From NCBI GenBank assembly GCA_019137255.1, contig WPDH01000202.1, positions 186,001-250,000 on the forward strand: a stretch of DNA of 64,000 nt, read 5' to 3'. The position numbers and the translations under genes are program-made. Positions 46,760 to 56,928 of the stretch are shown here, piece after piece. The DNA comes from Corinectria fuckeliana (taxonomy: Eukaryota; Ascomycota; Sordariomycetes; Hypocreales; Nectriaceae). Each line of letters opens with the position of its first letter. The stretch's first letter is position 1. The notes under the pieces were generated by a model, which made no database searches, was not told the origin of the DNA, and saw nothing but the letters and a program-made list of their open reading frames with translations.

Positions 46760-47535
46760 ATCTTTTACATAATATTACAAGAGTGTCTATTTCGACTTTG
46801 ACGAGACGAAATATCACTGAGGGCATACTATTGGGGCGATTGGAAATCAGATATACTCTGTAAAAGACCTGCCACACTGTAGCCATTGTATGGCTTCGCG
46901 AGTTGAGGGCCGAGGTGCTTGATCTTACGCATCTCTTTCATCAGGGAGCGGATAAGTATAGATGAGCATTCCGACGAGCAGACATCTTTATCTTCGCAGA
47001 GAGAATTCCGAAGATTGTCGATCGCCTTCAGAAGTCGACCAATTAGTTGCTGCCTCGTTTCATCGATCTTCTCTGTGAATCCATTAGCTATAGCAGAGGA
47101 TGTAAGCTCAGATCACCGACCTAGTATATCCGCGATTGGGAGATCAGTCGTCTCGATCGGATCTTCACCATGTCTCAAAGCCAGTTCTGTTATGCTCTCG
47201 AACTGTTCGGGCCATTTGAAGACCCACGCCACGCACAGACAGAGAGTGGACTCTAGGCTATAACAGGTTGGAATGCTACTTTCCATTACATTGAGCCATC
47301 GGTCGGCAAAATCTCGACTATTTCACAGCATTTATAGTAGTCGACGATAGTGGCGAAGTTTCTCTAGTTCGAGAGATTTTAGCACTTCTCCATGACGGCC
47401 GTGAATCATGTTAAACAAGATCAGAAGAGCATCCTTGTCCCTATTTACTACGGTTGAGCTGTCTCTTGCACAGCTTCGACAAGAGGTCGCCACCGTGTTC
47501 GCCACCGTGGCCAGAATCCTAAGACTACTATCCAT
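46760..47535 (-). pseudogene. degraded BTB-like paralogue of the gene at 31951
   Basis: The minus strand carries DALLILFNMIHGRHGE and LKSLELEKLRH, then after a frame slip IVDYYKCCEIVEIL, then after a second slip ADRWLNVMESSIPTCYSLES and TLCLCVAWVFKWPEQF. These align in order with the BTB-like gene at 31951 (ALLIVLSVIHGRNR, VVDYYQCEEIVEVF, WLLISWVF). An intron-like gap of 48 nt, about 47079-47126 (GTCGGT to CACAG), sits at the same protein position as the intron of the intact copy, followed by EKIDETRQQLIGRLLKAIDN and CSSECSSILIRSLMKEM. Two frame slips (around 47344 and 47308) make it non-functional. The equivalent of the N-terminal third is not readable upstream. Confidence 0.8.
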
Positions 47536-47899
47536 TAAAGCATCACTTCTACAGCTTTAAAAACAACAAGCCTATCGTTTTTGCCCTTGCCTGGACTTTT
47601 ATACCAAGTCAACCGCACTATGCTCATCCAATAACTGGGGACCTGCCGGACGCTCAAGCTGGTGGTTTGGAGGGGCGTACCAAGACAGAGCACGAGAGCC
47701 CATAATCCGAAGGTTCCGACGAGCTTTCTCTTGCGAGGTTTTTGAGGTGGCGGTGGCTTCTACAGAGAGTTCTTTCACGAATATCCATATTTCGCTTTTC
47801 TCAAACAGAATAATCGGCTCCGCATATATCTAAGACTTGGATGGGGATATTGACCATAAGAACGGAACCCGTTAAGGCCGATCGGATATAATGTTTCGT
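47536..47899. other. intergenic, possible upstream relic
   Basis: This lies between the degraded BTB copy and the zinc-finger gene. It may contain the unreadable 5' part of the BTB relic. Nothing can be assigned. Confidence 0.4.
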
Positions 47900-48643
47900 C
47901 TATTCTAGCTCGGGCGTTTCCACCGTATGGAATCTTGCCACATGTCTAGACATATTATCCCCACGACTATTGCTTATCTTAGCACCACAGTAGCAGATCA
48001 AGGTCTCCCCAGCGATGCCTAGTGCCTCTGCAAGAGACCGATGTGCAACGCGAACGTGGTCCTTCATGTCATTCTGTTCCGCCTTCCCTTCTGTGCACCC
48101 GGGGCATTGAACAAGCTTCAAATGATTACGAGCGTGTTTCCTAATCGTGTCAGCGCCCAACATCAAACACTTTGAATGTGCAGCTTACCTAAGTCTGCTT
48201 GGGAGGTCATAGAACTTTTTGGGATCTTGTTCGCAATCTTCATGCGTGCAGAAGTACTGTCCATCTTGTGACTGGCCTTGGTAAAGGCTACTCGGGGGCA
48301 TTTCCTTTTCTAGGAAGAGTTGACCAGCGAGCAATTGACGAAATGGTTGCCTTGCAGCCCCACCGCTCTCACTCCAGCTCTCAGAGCTCTCAGCGTTCAC
48401 AATATGGTTATGCCCGTTAAGTGGCGTGTGATCATGAGTTCTGGCGGCAAAGTTGCCTGGGCCAGCTGACTCGGGTTGGAGAGACTAATGCCGCTCACCT
48501 TGATCAACGCTCATAGGTCGGCCAGGATCTTCTAAGTAGCTTGATCCCGTCGAGATTTCGAGGTCTCGCAGTGAGACGAATTGCGGGGGCACAAAATCGA
48601 GGTTCGGCAGTTGTTCATTCATGTTGGTAGAGGTCTCTTCCAT
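47900..48643 (-). CDS. small C2H2-type zinc-finger protein
   Basis: Three exons are inferred. Exon 1 (48643..48499) starts MEETSTNMNEQLPNLDF. Exon 2 (48456..48189) contains YFCTHEDCEQDPKKFYDL. Exon 3 (48140..47900) continues KHARNHLKLVQCPGCTEGK and ends VETPELE. The 48-nt second intron (48188..48141, GTAAGC, TAG) is well supported because it completes a finger: CTHEDC with HARNH. Two more fingers follow, CPGC with HVRVAH and CYC with HVARFH. The first intron (48498..48457, GTGAGC, CAG) fits the frame but would be only 42 nt, so that junction is uncertain. The total is about 217 residues. It is probably a DNA-binding or nucleic-acid-binding regulator; targets are unknown. Confidence 0.68.
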
Positions 48644-49476
48644 TGTAGCACTTCTCGGCGATTGAAATGTCACTGAAGGGGCAACTATTTGTTAGACTCA
48701 ATGTTCCTTGGTTTGGATATGTCAGACAGTGCCCTTGGGAGCTTTTAGGGATTCAGATGGTGAGCATACCGGAAACCAAGATGATCCTCCCGTATCCTTG
48801 CATCGGAACCAAACCGATTCCAGCCGCTGGGAGCAAATTGAGATTGCGAGCTGTTGATTTCGTCCCTAGATCCAAAGTGAAGAGGGGAGCTAATGAACCA
48901 TATATAAGTTCAGTCCAAGGCAGATGCGTTCACATCACTTTCACGGGTCTCTATTCCTTATCATGATTCTATGTGAGTCCTCGCATTCATTCTGTGTATG
49001 AAGATAACAAGTTTCCCGTGATCGAACTGGGTAGACGAGCATGGAAGAATGAGCGGCGAATCACGTCATGGGATGCATGAGGCCTGCCACTATATCACAT
49101 CGGTTGGATGCAAGGTGACGTTGACAAGCAATGTCGACAATCTTTCAGCTGGCAGACATCAGAGACCGCATAAGCCACAGTAATGCACGAGGAGACCTAC
49201 CATCTCCATCACGTAATCTGAGGGCCAAATTGATACTGAGCCCATCGCACTACTTGCTTCGCATTGTCTACCACCCAGACCGCACGTGCTCTTCACTCTC
49301 TGCCCCACCTGACCCGGGCTGGACAGTTTTATCGTTTTCTTCCATGAATGAATATGGCTGTTAAACTGACCTCGCCTCCGAAGCTCTGGCCACGAGTGAC
49401 GGCACCCAATCCCAACAGGACAGAGACCGCAAAAAGTCACCTCAAAGGCGTTCCAGCCAGAGACATAGCTGCAGAG
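48644..49476. other. intergenic, nothing recognised
   Basis: The promoter of the zinc-finger gene at the left and of the deaminase-like gene at the right. Short open frames have no motif. Confidence 0.45.
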
Positions 49477-51226
49477 ATGAGCAAGAAGCCCGCTCCCTCT
49501 AGCTATTCGATAGACGAGCTAACACTACGAAGCCGACCATGGACCCCTCAAAGTTGTTGCTCTTACACCAGCTTTGGTGAAGCAATTCTACCCACCCCTG
49601 CTGCTCCTCGTCTGCCTCGCAGCCGTCCATCCATACAGAAGAAGTGCGCAAGACCCCGTCCTTGATCTCACGACTGGCCTCGAGCCGCTTTTTCGCGACT
49701 TTGTCTCCAAACTAGCTTTCCTTTGTTGTACTGAGCCTGGCGGTTCCGCGGTCGCAGCTTGCACCATCCTGCAGCTTCCGGAAGGCGTTCAGTATGTTTT
49801 CGGCTTCAATAATCAGACTAGTAGCGAACTGAAGCACAAACGATGCATCATGACCCGTATTCTTCACATGCTCCACTCTCCTCTGCCCGCAGCAGACTCG
49901 GAGAAAGCAGCACTCCACCGAAAAATTCTAACCGCAGCGCTTGCATTTTCTGAAATCCGTGTCAAGGCGTATTTACGATCTCTTGGGACTCAACTTCGTC
50001 TCTGTGTACAGGCTTGTGAGCGAGAAGACACCACTGAAGGTAGTTTCCCCAAACCAGTCGGATCTTCGCATGCTAAGATAGAACAGCCCAGGTAATCAAG
50101 GGGGCCTTTCTGACTATCCTTCAAAGTTTAGAGCCATGCTTTGAACAGAGTCCTGAGACTCTCAGGGAATCAGGTAAGTCGCTGCACTAGGTAGTGATGA
50201 TTGAAAGCAAAGAATTAATACCAAGGCCTCCCAGTGAACATCCATGCTGTGCTCAATTTAATTGAATCGATAGGCCAGCTTTTCAGGTCCAATACTTTCG
50301 TTCTTGTAGGACCCCGTTTAGCTCGAGAAGATAATTTAATGTCAGCGAGACATTGGTCAGAAAGCATTCACGTTGCCGGACGCTTGCTCTCTTACAGACG
50401 AACGGTTGACGTGATGCTCTTGGTGGCTACCACTTGGCCGCAACTCTTCGATAACTTTCAGATTTGCATGATACCATCAAGCTCGGGTATCTCGGATGCA
50501 CTCCGAGGCCGACCGTGGACTGCGAAGCAAATCGTGGGGAAAATGACCAGTGACCAAGAGTTCTTCGACCGTTTGAGCGAACAACTCCAGCAGCTTTCCA
50601 CCCATGACCTTGATGGCGATATCAGGCAGAGTTGGTCTTCTGCACCCAAGCCGATTGTGCACGCCGAAGTCCTCGTCCACCACTGGCTAGAAAACACACG
50701 AGGAGGAATCCGACCGGAACGCTTCTTCAACCGCTGGAAAGTTATCGGATCCAGTAAACCACCCTGCAAGCTGTGTTCCTATTTCTTCGACGAGTATCCG
50801 ACAGATGTTCAGGTTCGCCCGTCCCACCAGAATGTTTATTTCCCATGGCGAATGCCGGACATATACGAACATCAGGGAGACGATGCTGCGATTACGCGAA
50901 TGAGGGTGATGGGCAGGATCAAGACGCGCATTTGCGCAGACATAGCACGAATATTATCCGAAAGGCTATCGGATGGGCGACCTCACGACTCTAGTACCTA
51001 CACAACACTTGCGCCCTGTAGAATGCCAGCCACAGATGGTGGACCCCCCGCTGAAACAGCGACAGGTTTGTCCATGAGTTTATTGAGCATCTCAGACCGG
51101 GAACTTGTGACTGCATTTCACCAACGGTCAGCTTATGCGACAAATGAAGCACCCGAGGAAGAGGATGAAGTTTTGCTTTTTCAAGGCAGGTCGTCTAAAA
51201 CGGGTTCTAAAGACGATAGAGAGTAA
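49477..51226 (+). CDS. OTT_1508-like nucleic acid/nucleotide deaminase family protein
   Basis: The C-terminal exon (50226..51226) carries a zinc-deaminase core: HAE in PIVHAEVLVHHW (HAE at 50660) and the Cys pair in VIGSSKPPCKLCSYFF, then RPSHQNVYFPWRMPD, matching the OTT_1508-like deaminase family found widely in fungi with unknown substrates. Upstream exons are inferred as (about 49600)..50039 and 50087..50173, with 47-nt and 52-nt introns (GTAGTT/CAG and GTAAGT/AAG) that restore GLPVNIHAVLNLIES. The 5' end is a problem. The frame with FVSKLAFLCC and GVQYVFGFNNQ has no ATG. A likely start, MSKKPAPSSYSIDEL (49477), is in another frame that would have to slip by one base near 49640. Either an unseen exon or a frameshift must be invoked. 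Confidence 0.7.
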
Positions 51227-51480
51227 GAAAGTGAGTTACTTAGTATTAATAGCTATTATTTTATATAATATCTCACTGGATAAGCCTAATAAGAAGACCT
51301 GCTTTTATAGTAAAGCTTAGCTCTTTAGTAGGGTAGAAAGATCTGTAATATAACACTTTTATAAGGTAACACTACTTTTATAACTAACTACAAGATACAA
51401 ATAGATTGGTGTTCTCTAGGATCTACTCACAGGTACAACTAAAGCGGATCTATTAATAGAGAAGAGAGCCCGGAGATTCT

Positions 51481-51902
51481 TCAGCAAGTACCGCGGTAGC
51501 CAGCACCCTTCTCCCAGCCTCCATAACCGTACGAGTCCCCCTTTATCTTGCAGGCGGTAGAGAAGTCGTCACCGCCGATGATGTTAGGGGGCGTCTGGAT
51601 ACACTTGACGCCATCGAATGTTGCCTAGTGGCCGTGTCAATCGTGGTCATTTCTAAGTCTAGGCAGATAGATACTCACCACCGAGCCCCACCGCTCAGAG
51701 CATACTTCTTCAGTCCAGTCGTTCTTGGGACTCCATCCTTCGTGAGTTTTCAGGCAACAGTTATGGCTGCTGTGGTCTTTGCTGATGGCAGGTGGCGTTA
51801 GTCTTGGGTCATTCAGTCGAGAGGGAAAGAGACCAATGTTTACCCATAAGCGGCATGGGCCAACAGGAAAGTGAGGACGAGGGTCTTCAGAGAAGCGGCC
51901 AT
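51481..51902 (-). CDS. small secreted cysteine-rich protein (candidate effector or antimicrobial)
   Basis: Three short exons, 51902..51844, 51781..51679 and 51624..51481, joined over 62-nt and 54-nt introns, encode 101 residues. The donors are GTAAAC and GTGAGT, the acceptors CAG and TAG, and intron 1 has a GACTAAC branch. The product starts MAASLKTLVLTFLLAHAAYG, a clear signal peptide. The mature part of about 81 residues has six Cys (NCC, EEVC, VKC, TAC and the final GTC), an even number fitting three disulfides, and is rich in Gly, Trp and Tyr near the end (YGYGGWEKGAGYRGTC). No family is recognised. Size, secretion and cysteines are those of fungal effectors, antifungal proteins or hydrophobic surface proteins. 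The coherent splice signals and unbroken frame make it a convincing gene. It is convergent with the deaminase-like gene, whose end is 254 bp away. Confidence 0.82.
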
Positions 51903-53459
51903 TGTAGTGAGTCAGTGGTGATTTGGTGGGAAATGCTAATTAAAGTGAAATCTGATGATTGTGAGGCTGAAGCTGATGAGGATAGTGGTCGAGAATCTGA
52001 ACAGGACCGAGACGTCTCTATTTATGCTGTACGGAGTAGAGCACCTCGTGCTGTCTCTACTGAGACCTCAGTCAATCTCCATACTATCATCTATTTTAAT
52101 TACACTTTCGGAAAAAGAGGATAGACTGGCTTTACTAACGTACAGCCCTCAGGGATTAAAAAGGCTGTTTTTGATGGTACAACTGCCACCGACTTTCACT
52201 TCTCGTTAAAGTCTTGTCTTACGACGAGTCAGGACGCTGCAACGGCTATTATGTGGGACATGAATTTTAAAGTACGGAGTAGCCGTTCGTACTTCGTACT
52301 CGGATGCACCGGCCGGCATTCCCCCGGCAGCGTGCGCGCCCGGCTTTGCGTGTCAAGCATGTTTCTCACATAGCAGGGACATGCTACGGCAGCCGAAATC
52401 ACTCCAATTGCCGCAAGTCCGCTGCGAACCAGCAGATTGCATCTCAACCTCTTCAAAGCAAGGTGCGTCATCATGCGGTAGTCGGATTTGAAACCGTCCT
52501 CCTCATCGTCCGGTTTATTGAGCTGCTGGACAAGGAGACAGTACACTCACAAATCAGAGCCGAGCAGCGTCAGCGATTGTCTCCGGCGCTATAAGCTTTC
52601 TCTCCTCGAAGCTCCTCTCAACTGCCTTCGCCAACCGAAGCCAAGGCAGGAGCTGGTCGTGGAGTGACAGAAGGGACGGCACCACTGCCGTAAGCGAGTA
52701 ATTGGTGTGCTGCCAGCTGTGCAGCAGCACATCACCGCCTTTTCGGATCATCGTCACCGCCCATGATTGACTCTCTTGTGCCCCACAGGTAACCTGGTCT
52801 TATGAGAGTCATCATGATCCTAGCCTCACGGATGGCGAAGGAAACAGCCTCACTTTACCTCTACTACAGATTTCCTAGACCGCAAGTTGATGTACTTAGA
52901 CCTTCAATTCGTCCCACTTTTAGCTAGGAAATCAAGAGCTTCTTAACCCTCAATTTCATCCCTAGCTTGCAACACTACCCGTCCACCACCGTCGCATTCA
53001 CTTATCATAAATGCCACGAACCAGCCAGGACACATGTTGCTACTCACCATGTGATATGTAGCTAAAAAAGCGAAATTACAGCCCTACTCTCACAGCTTCT
53101 AGTTCAATAGCTGCCCTCATCTTTTCGTTCCTAGCCATCATTTCATCCGTTGCCTTGTCATACGAAATCTTTTACTCCATTGTGGTCCAGCCATGTAGAT
53201 AGCCCAGTTGCATGCCTCTATCTCGTGTGTACTTCCATCTGCTCTTTTGTCTGCCATACACGTAATGTCCAACCGAGCCAAGTCGCCAACAACCCATTCC
53301 TAGGGAGCAGAAGCCAGTTTATGACTTCCCTCAACTATACATACAAGCTATGTCTGAACATACTTACCTAGTGAACCTGTCAATTCTGCAAAGCTTTATT
53401 CAACACCAATGGAACCTAAGTCAACATCTCAGACCAGGAGCCCAAGTCTTCCATAGCAA
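51903..53459. other. mostly non-coding, one weak minus-strand candidate
   Basis: The left 200 bp should be the promoter of the small secreted-protein gene. On the minus strand, 52757..52554 reads as a helical 67-residue segment (VVPSLLSLHDQLLPWLRLAK) that could continue in 52546..52229 through a frame change or intron. It resembles part of a real gene but has no recognisable domain. The remainder, 52760-53460, is stop-dense. Confidence 0.35.
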
Positions 53460-54350
53460 CGCTACCTGTGAGCAATTGCGACTGTATGCTCATACTCAGT
53501 CAGATCCTTGACCGGACGAGCCGCCGAGCTCGCCATCAGGGGCGATTTGAAAACACGCACGTTTGTAATTTCCGTTACCGAGTCGATAACTGATGTGCCA
53601 TTTTGAGCTCGCTGCTCCTCCGGCTTCGTCTGCTTCACTCCAAGCAAATTCTCCTGCTCTAGTAGTACCGCAACTTCCTCGGGTAACTTGAGGGTCTGCC
53701 AGAGGTGATCTCCAAACGACCCCACGCACTGCCAGATTTCAGGGGTGGGGTCCTGAGAACCCAAGCCTTCTAGGCATCGTCAGATCTTAGTCTTCGCATC
53801 CACGTCTTAGTCTAGGACGTACTTTGCGTATCCTCGCTCCAGTTTTAGCTTTTCCTCCTCTGTAGTTTCACTGGCCTCCTTCTGGGCGTCCTCTTAACGC
53901 TTCTGAGCTCCTTTAGATTAGGCTTGAGCATAAAGGTGAATTGACAACCAGGCCCGCTTCGTTAAAGCTGGGTTAGAATGCAAGTTGAAGAATTCTATAA
54001 TCTCTTGCTTTATCAGCTGCTTAATGTAAGCCGTAACGAGTTAGGCTACTACCAACTAGCTTTAAACATTTACATAATATGTCATAAGCTCCTTTGCCAC
54101 ATACCCATTTCAAAATCATTTTAAGCCCAGTGTCTGTAGAATTCCTCATCGAGGTTCTTCAGCTTCTCGAGGAGTAGAATGAGCTTCTAACCCTTAAACT
54201 CTAAACTAGACTTGTTTAGGGTCTCACTAAACCTGGATAAGAATGCCTCGATTGGACAGTCAAGCTATCCCGGTATTCCTAATCCGGGAAATGAAGTCAT
54301 ATCGTCTGCATACAGGTTCTATGTGGGATCAAACTTGCAGTTGATGAGCC
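53460..54350 (-). pseudogene. degraded unidentified gene
   Basis: Coding-like runs with interspersed stops continue over about 900 bp on the minus strand. They include SRFSETLNKSSLEFKG, LILLLEKLKNLDEEFYRHWA, KQEIIEFFNLHSNPALTKRA, EEEKLKLERGYAKYVL and an open 100-residue C-terminal stretch (IWQCVGSFGDHLWQTLKLPE). The helical, Lys/Glu-rich nature recalls a coiled-coil or Gag-like protein, but no zinc knuckle, protease or polymerase is present, so I do not call it a transposon. Confidence 0.4.
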
Positions 54351-54626
54351 ATAAATAAATCTAATGAGCATTCACAGGCGTCTATATTTCTTCAATGCAT
54401 CAAAGGTCCTGTGTAACCTACTCAAACCCAGCTTCTACACTTGCTCGGAGATGCGGGAGAAAGAAAAGCCGACACCGCCAAAGATCCGCCGACCAATTCC
54501 ACTGTGTGTTCAAGACTCGTGATGAGAAGGCAACTCTGCTTCATGAGGATTACCCTGGCACCACCAAACACGCAGATTCCCGTATCCGAGGCTCGGCATA
54601 AAAAAAGCTGCTCAGCTCTCTACTAC

Positions 54627-56812
54627 ATGACAGATAGCATGTCATTGCCACCTCGGGGACAAGGCATCGCAAGCACCCACATCCCGCCCATCGAGATCGG
54701 CTCCTTTGTAGCCCTCGCCTCCACAGACAGCGAGTTCATTGGCAGCGCCAGCGGCGTCTTCTTCGCCGACACCGTGTTCCGCGCCTTTGCCCGGGCAGCT
54801 TCGGCCTCCGCCACGGAACGGCCAGTCGACGGCGGCGCCGGTGCCGAGGGGCCGGACCCAGGCTCGGCGCACACCTACCTGGTAACTCCCGAAAGCGCTG
54901 AACCAGTCGTCGACGGTCACTCACGAGCATCGGTAGGCCCAGACACTCGGGCTTATGGCGTTGAGGCGGCGGCGCTGGGCGTTGCGCCCCCGCCAGACAC
55001 GGCGCAGAGGCTCCTGAAGACCTTCTTTCAGCATTGGCATCCCTTCTTCCCCTTTCTACATGGGCCGACGTTTCTGGAACAGGCTTCTCACTTCTACAAC
55101 GACGATCCTGCGCCAGTCTCCGAGCCTGCGTCAAAGTTGGGTCGAGCCGTGACGTTCCAGTGCGTCTTCAACATTGCCGCGTCGACGTCCGGCCAGGCCC
55201 TGGACCCAGCATGCCGCATCCAGTCCATCCCGGGCTTGACATGCGTGATAGGCCCTCTCATAGCCAGCCACGACGCTGCCTCCCTCCAGGCCCTCCTCGC
55301 CGCAGAGCTGTACCTCATCACGCGCATGTCGCTGCGAGCGGCTTCGACCATCCAGGGGATCCTAGCCCGATCGATATACAACTCCGGCTTCCACCGCTGT
55401 CCTTCGCGCTACCTCCAGCTCCCCCCTGGCACGTCCGGGGTCCGCAAGCGCATCTTCTGGTGCGCCTACGTCCTCGATCGCTATATCGGCCAGGCGCTGG
55501 GACATCCGTTTAGCATCCAGGACGCGGATATAGATGTTTGCATCCCCGGAATGACGGAGCTGCATCGCCCAGTCAATGCTCGAGAACCTGCTGCCGCATC
55601 ACAGTCGGCCATGAACCAGCAAGTGCTCGGCCACTTACCGATGAACCATGCAGAGTCTGGCTACCCTAGCGGGAATCCTGCGGCTACATCAGGTCCGGGC
55701 AGGGACGGCTTGACGGCCTACGATAGCTTCTCCGCTCAAAGCCCCGCTCAGAACTACATAGCTGCTGGCAGAGAAGTAGCAGAGTTGATATTGGGTCATC
55801 TAGCAACATACTCACGACTGTTGGGCGAAGTCGTTCATCTGTTCCACAGATCAATACACAACCGAAACATCAACCCCGAGAGCATTCGGGAAATAACGTA
55901 TCGAGTCCATTGCTGGTGGAACGGCCTTCCTCCTGCGTTTCAAGACGAGTCCTCAGATCATTCCTCTCATTCCATATTTTTCAACGTGCTGCACAACTAT
56001 CTGATCCTGTTGATCCATCGGCCGTTTCTCTCACTCCCGCCAGATCGACAAGACTTCCAATCGAGCCTGCAGGTAGCGCTGACTGCGAGTCGAAACATTA
56101 TTGTGAAATCGAAACGACATACGGATGATCCTTTCCTGATGGCCTGGCCCGCGACACTATCAGCCGTGTGGATGGCGGGCCTCGTCATTGCCTTTGCCAG
56201 CCTGTTGGAGCTGTACCCAAACGCAAAGGCCAATTCGTACGTGCTTGTCCCATTGCCAAGCTTGTTCCATTCATTTCCCCATTGTATTCCTGTCTCATTC
56301 CTTCTGAAGACTACTAATCCATGCTGCACAGAGATCTCGGCCATTGCCTCGCGGTCCTAGAGACCATGGCGCCCCGATGGACAAGTGCGCGCCACTGCCA
56401 CGGAGCCCTGAAATCACTTGCCCAGCGCTTGAATACTCGTTTCGGCCCTGGACTAGCCGATTCAGGCCAGACTGTGTTTCCTCCGAGGCTATCCGGCCGG
56501 TTTCTAGCCCAGCCGCCGGATGCGGAGGTATCGCAGGGTGAAGGGCGGAGTGCGAAGAGACAGAGACGGTACAGTGACGCGGGGACGTGGCCGCTCCAGA
56601 GCAAGCCTTCATTCAGCGCTGCCGATCCAAATCCTTTGGAGGCGGAGGACTGGATGCCCGTCATGGAATACACCGGGCCCGACTTCGGATTTGACACGGC
56701 TCGCGTTGACAGCCAGGGTCTCTTCAGCGGCGCCCAGGACGCCGAATTGGGCAGCTTGTTTAACCTTGGCTGGGACGGCCAGCTTCAGAGGCCTGGGGAG
56801 TCTGGCGTCTAG
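54627..56812 (+). CDS. fungal transcription-factor middle homology region protein without visible zinc cluster
   Basis: Two exons (54627..56236 and 56332..56812, 95-nt intron with GTACGT donor and CACAG acceptor) encode 696 residues. The body is the Fungal_trans region of Zn2Cys6 regulators: RLLKTFFQHWHPFFPFLHGP, LAAELYLITRMSLRAAST, IARSIYNSGFHRCPSR-like and RKRIFWCAYVLDRYIGQALG. The segment SFVALASTDSEFIGSASGVF usually lies about 150 residues into such proteins, after the DNA-binding cluster. Nothing like C-x2-C-x6-C is seen between 54350 and 54627. The start MTDSMSLPPRG is only the most likely ATG. Either the DNA-binding exon has been lost by rearrangement or the protein acts without it. 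It converges on a Zn2Cys6 gene 117 bp away. It was probably once a metabolic gene activator or repressor. Confidence 0.78.
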
Positions 56813-56928
56813 TGTCTGCTGGGAAGTCACCAACGGCTTCTGTCCTATCGCTGGGTTTGATGTGCCCTGGTTAGGGCATGGCCTGTCCGTCTCCAGCATC
56901 AGCCCAGAGAAAGAAGGTCACGAACTCG

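Noticed and set aside
53460..54350. Gag-like retrotransposon
   Set aside because: No zinc knuckle, protease, reverse transcriptase, integrase or flanking long terminal repeats could be seen.
54350..54627. A possible DNA-binding remnant upstream of the middle-homology regulator (ARRCGRKKSR, FHCVFKTRDEKA in another frame)
   Set aside because: Only one or two Cys are present and the spacing does not match Zn2Cys6, so it is not strong enough to call.
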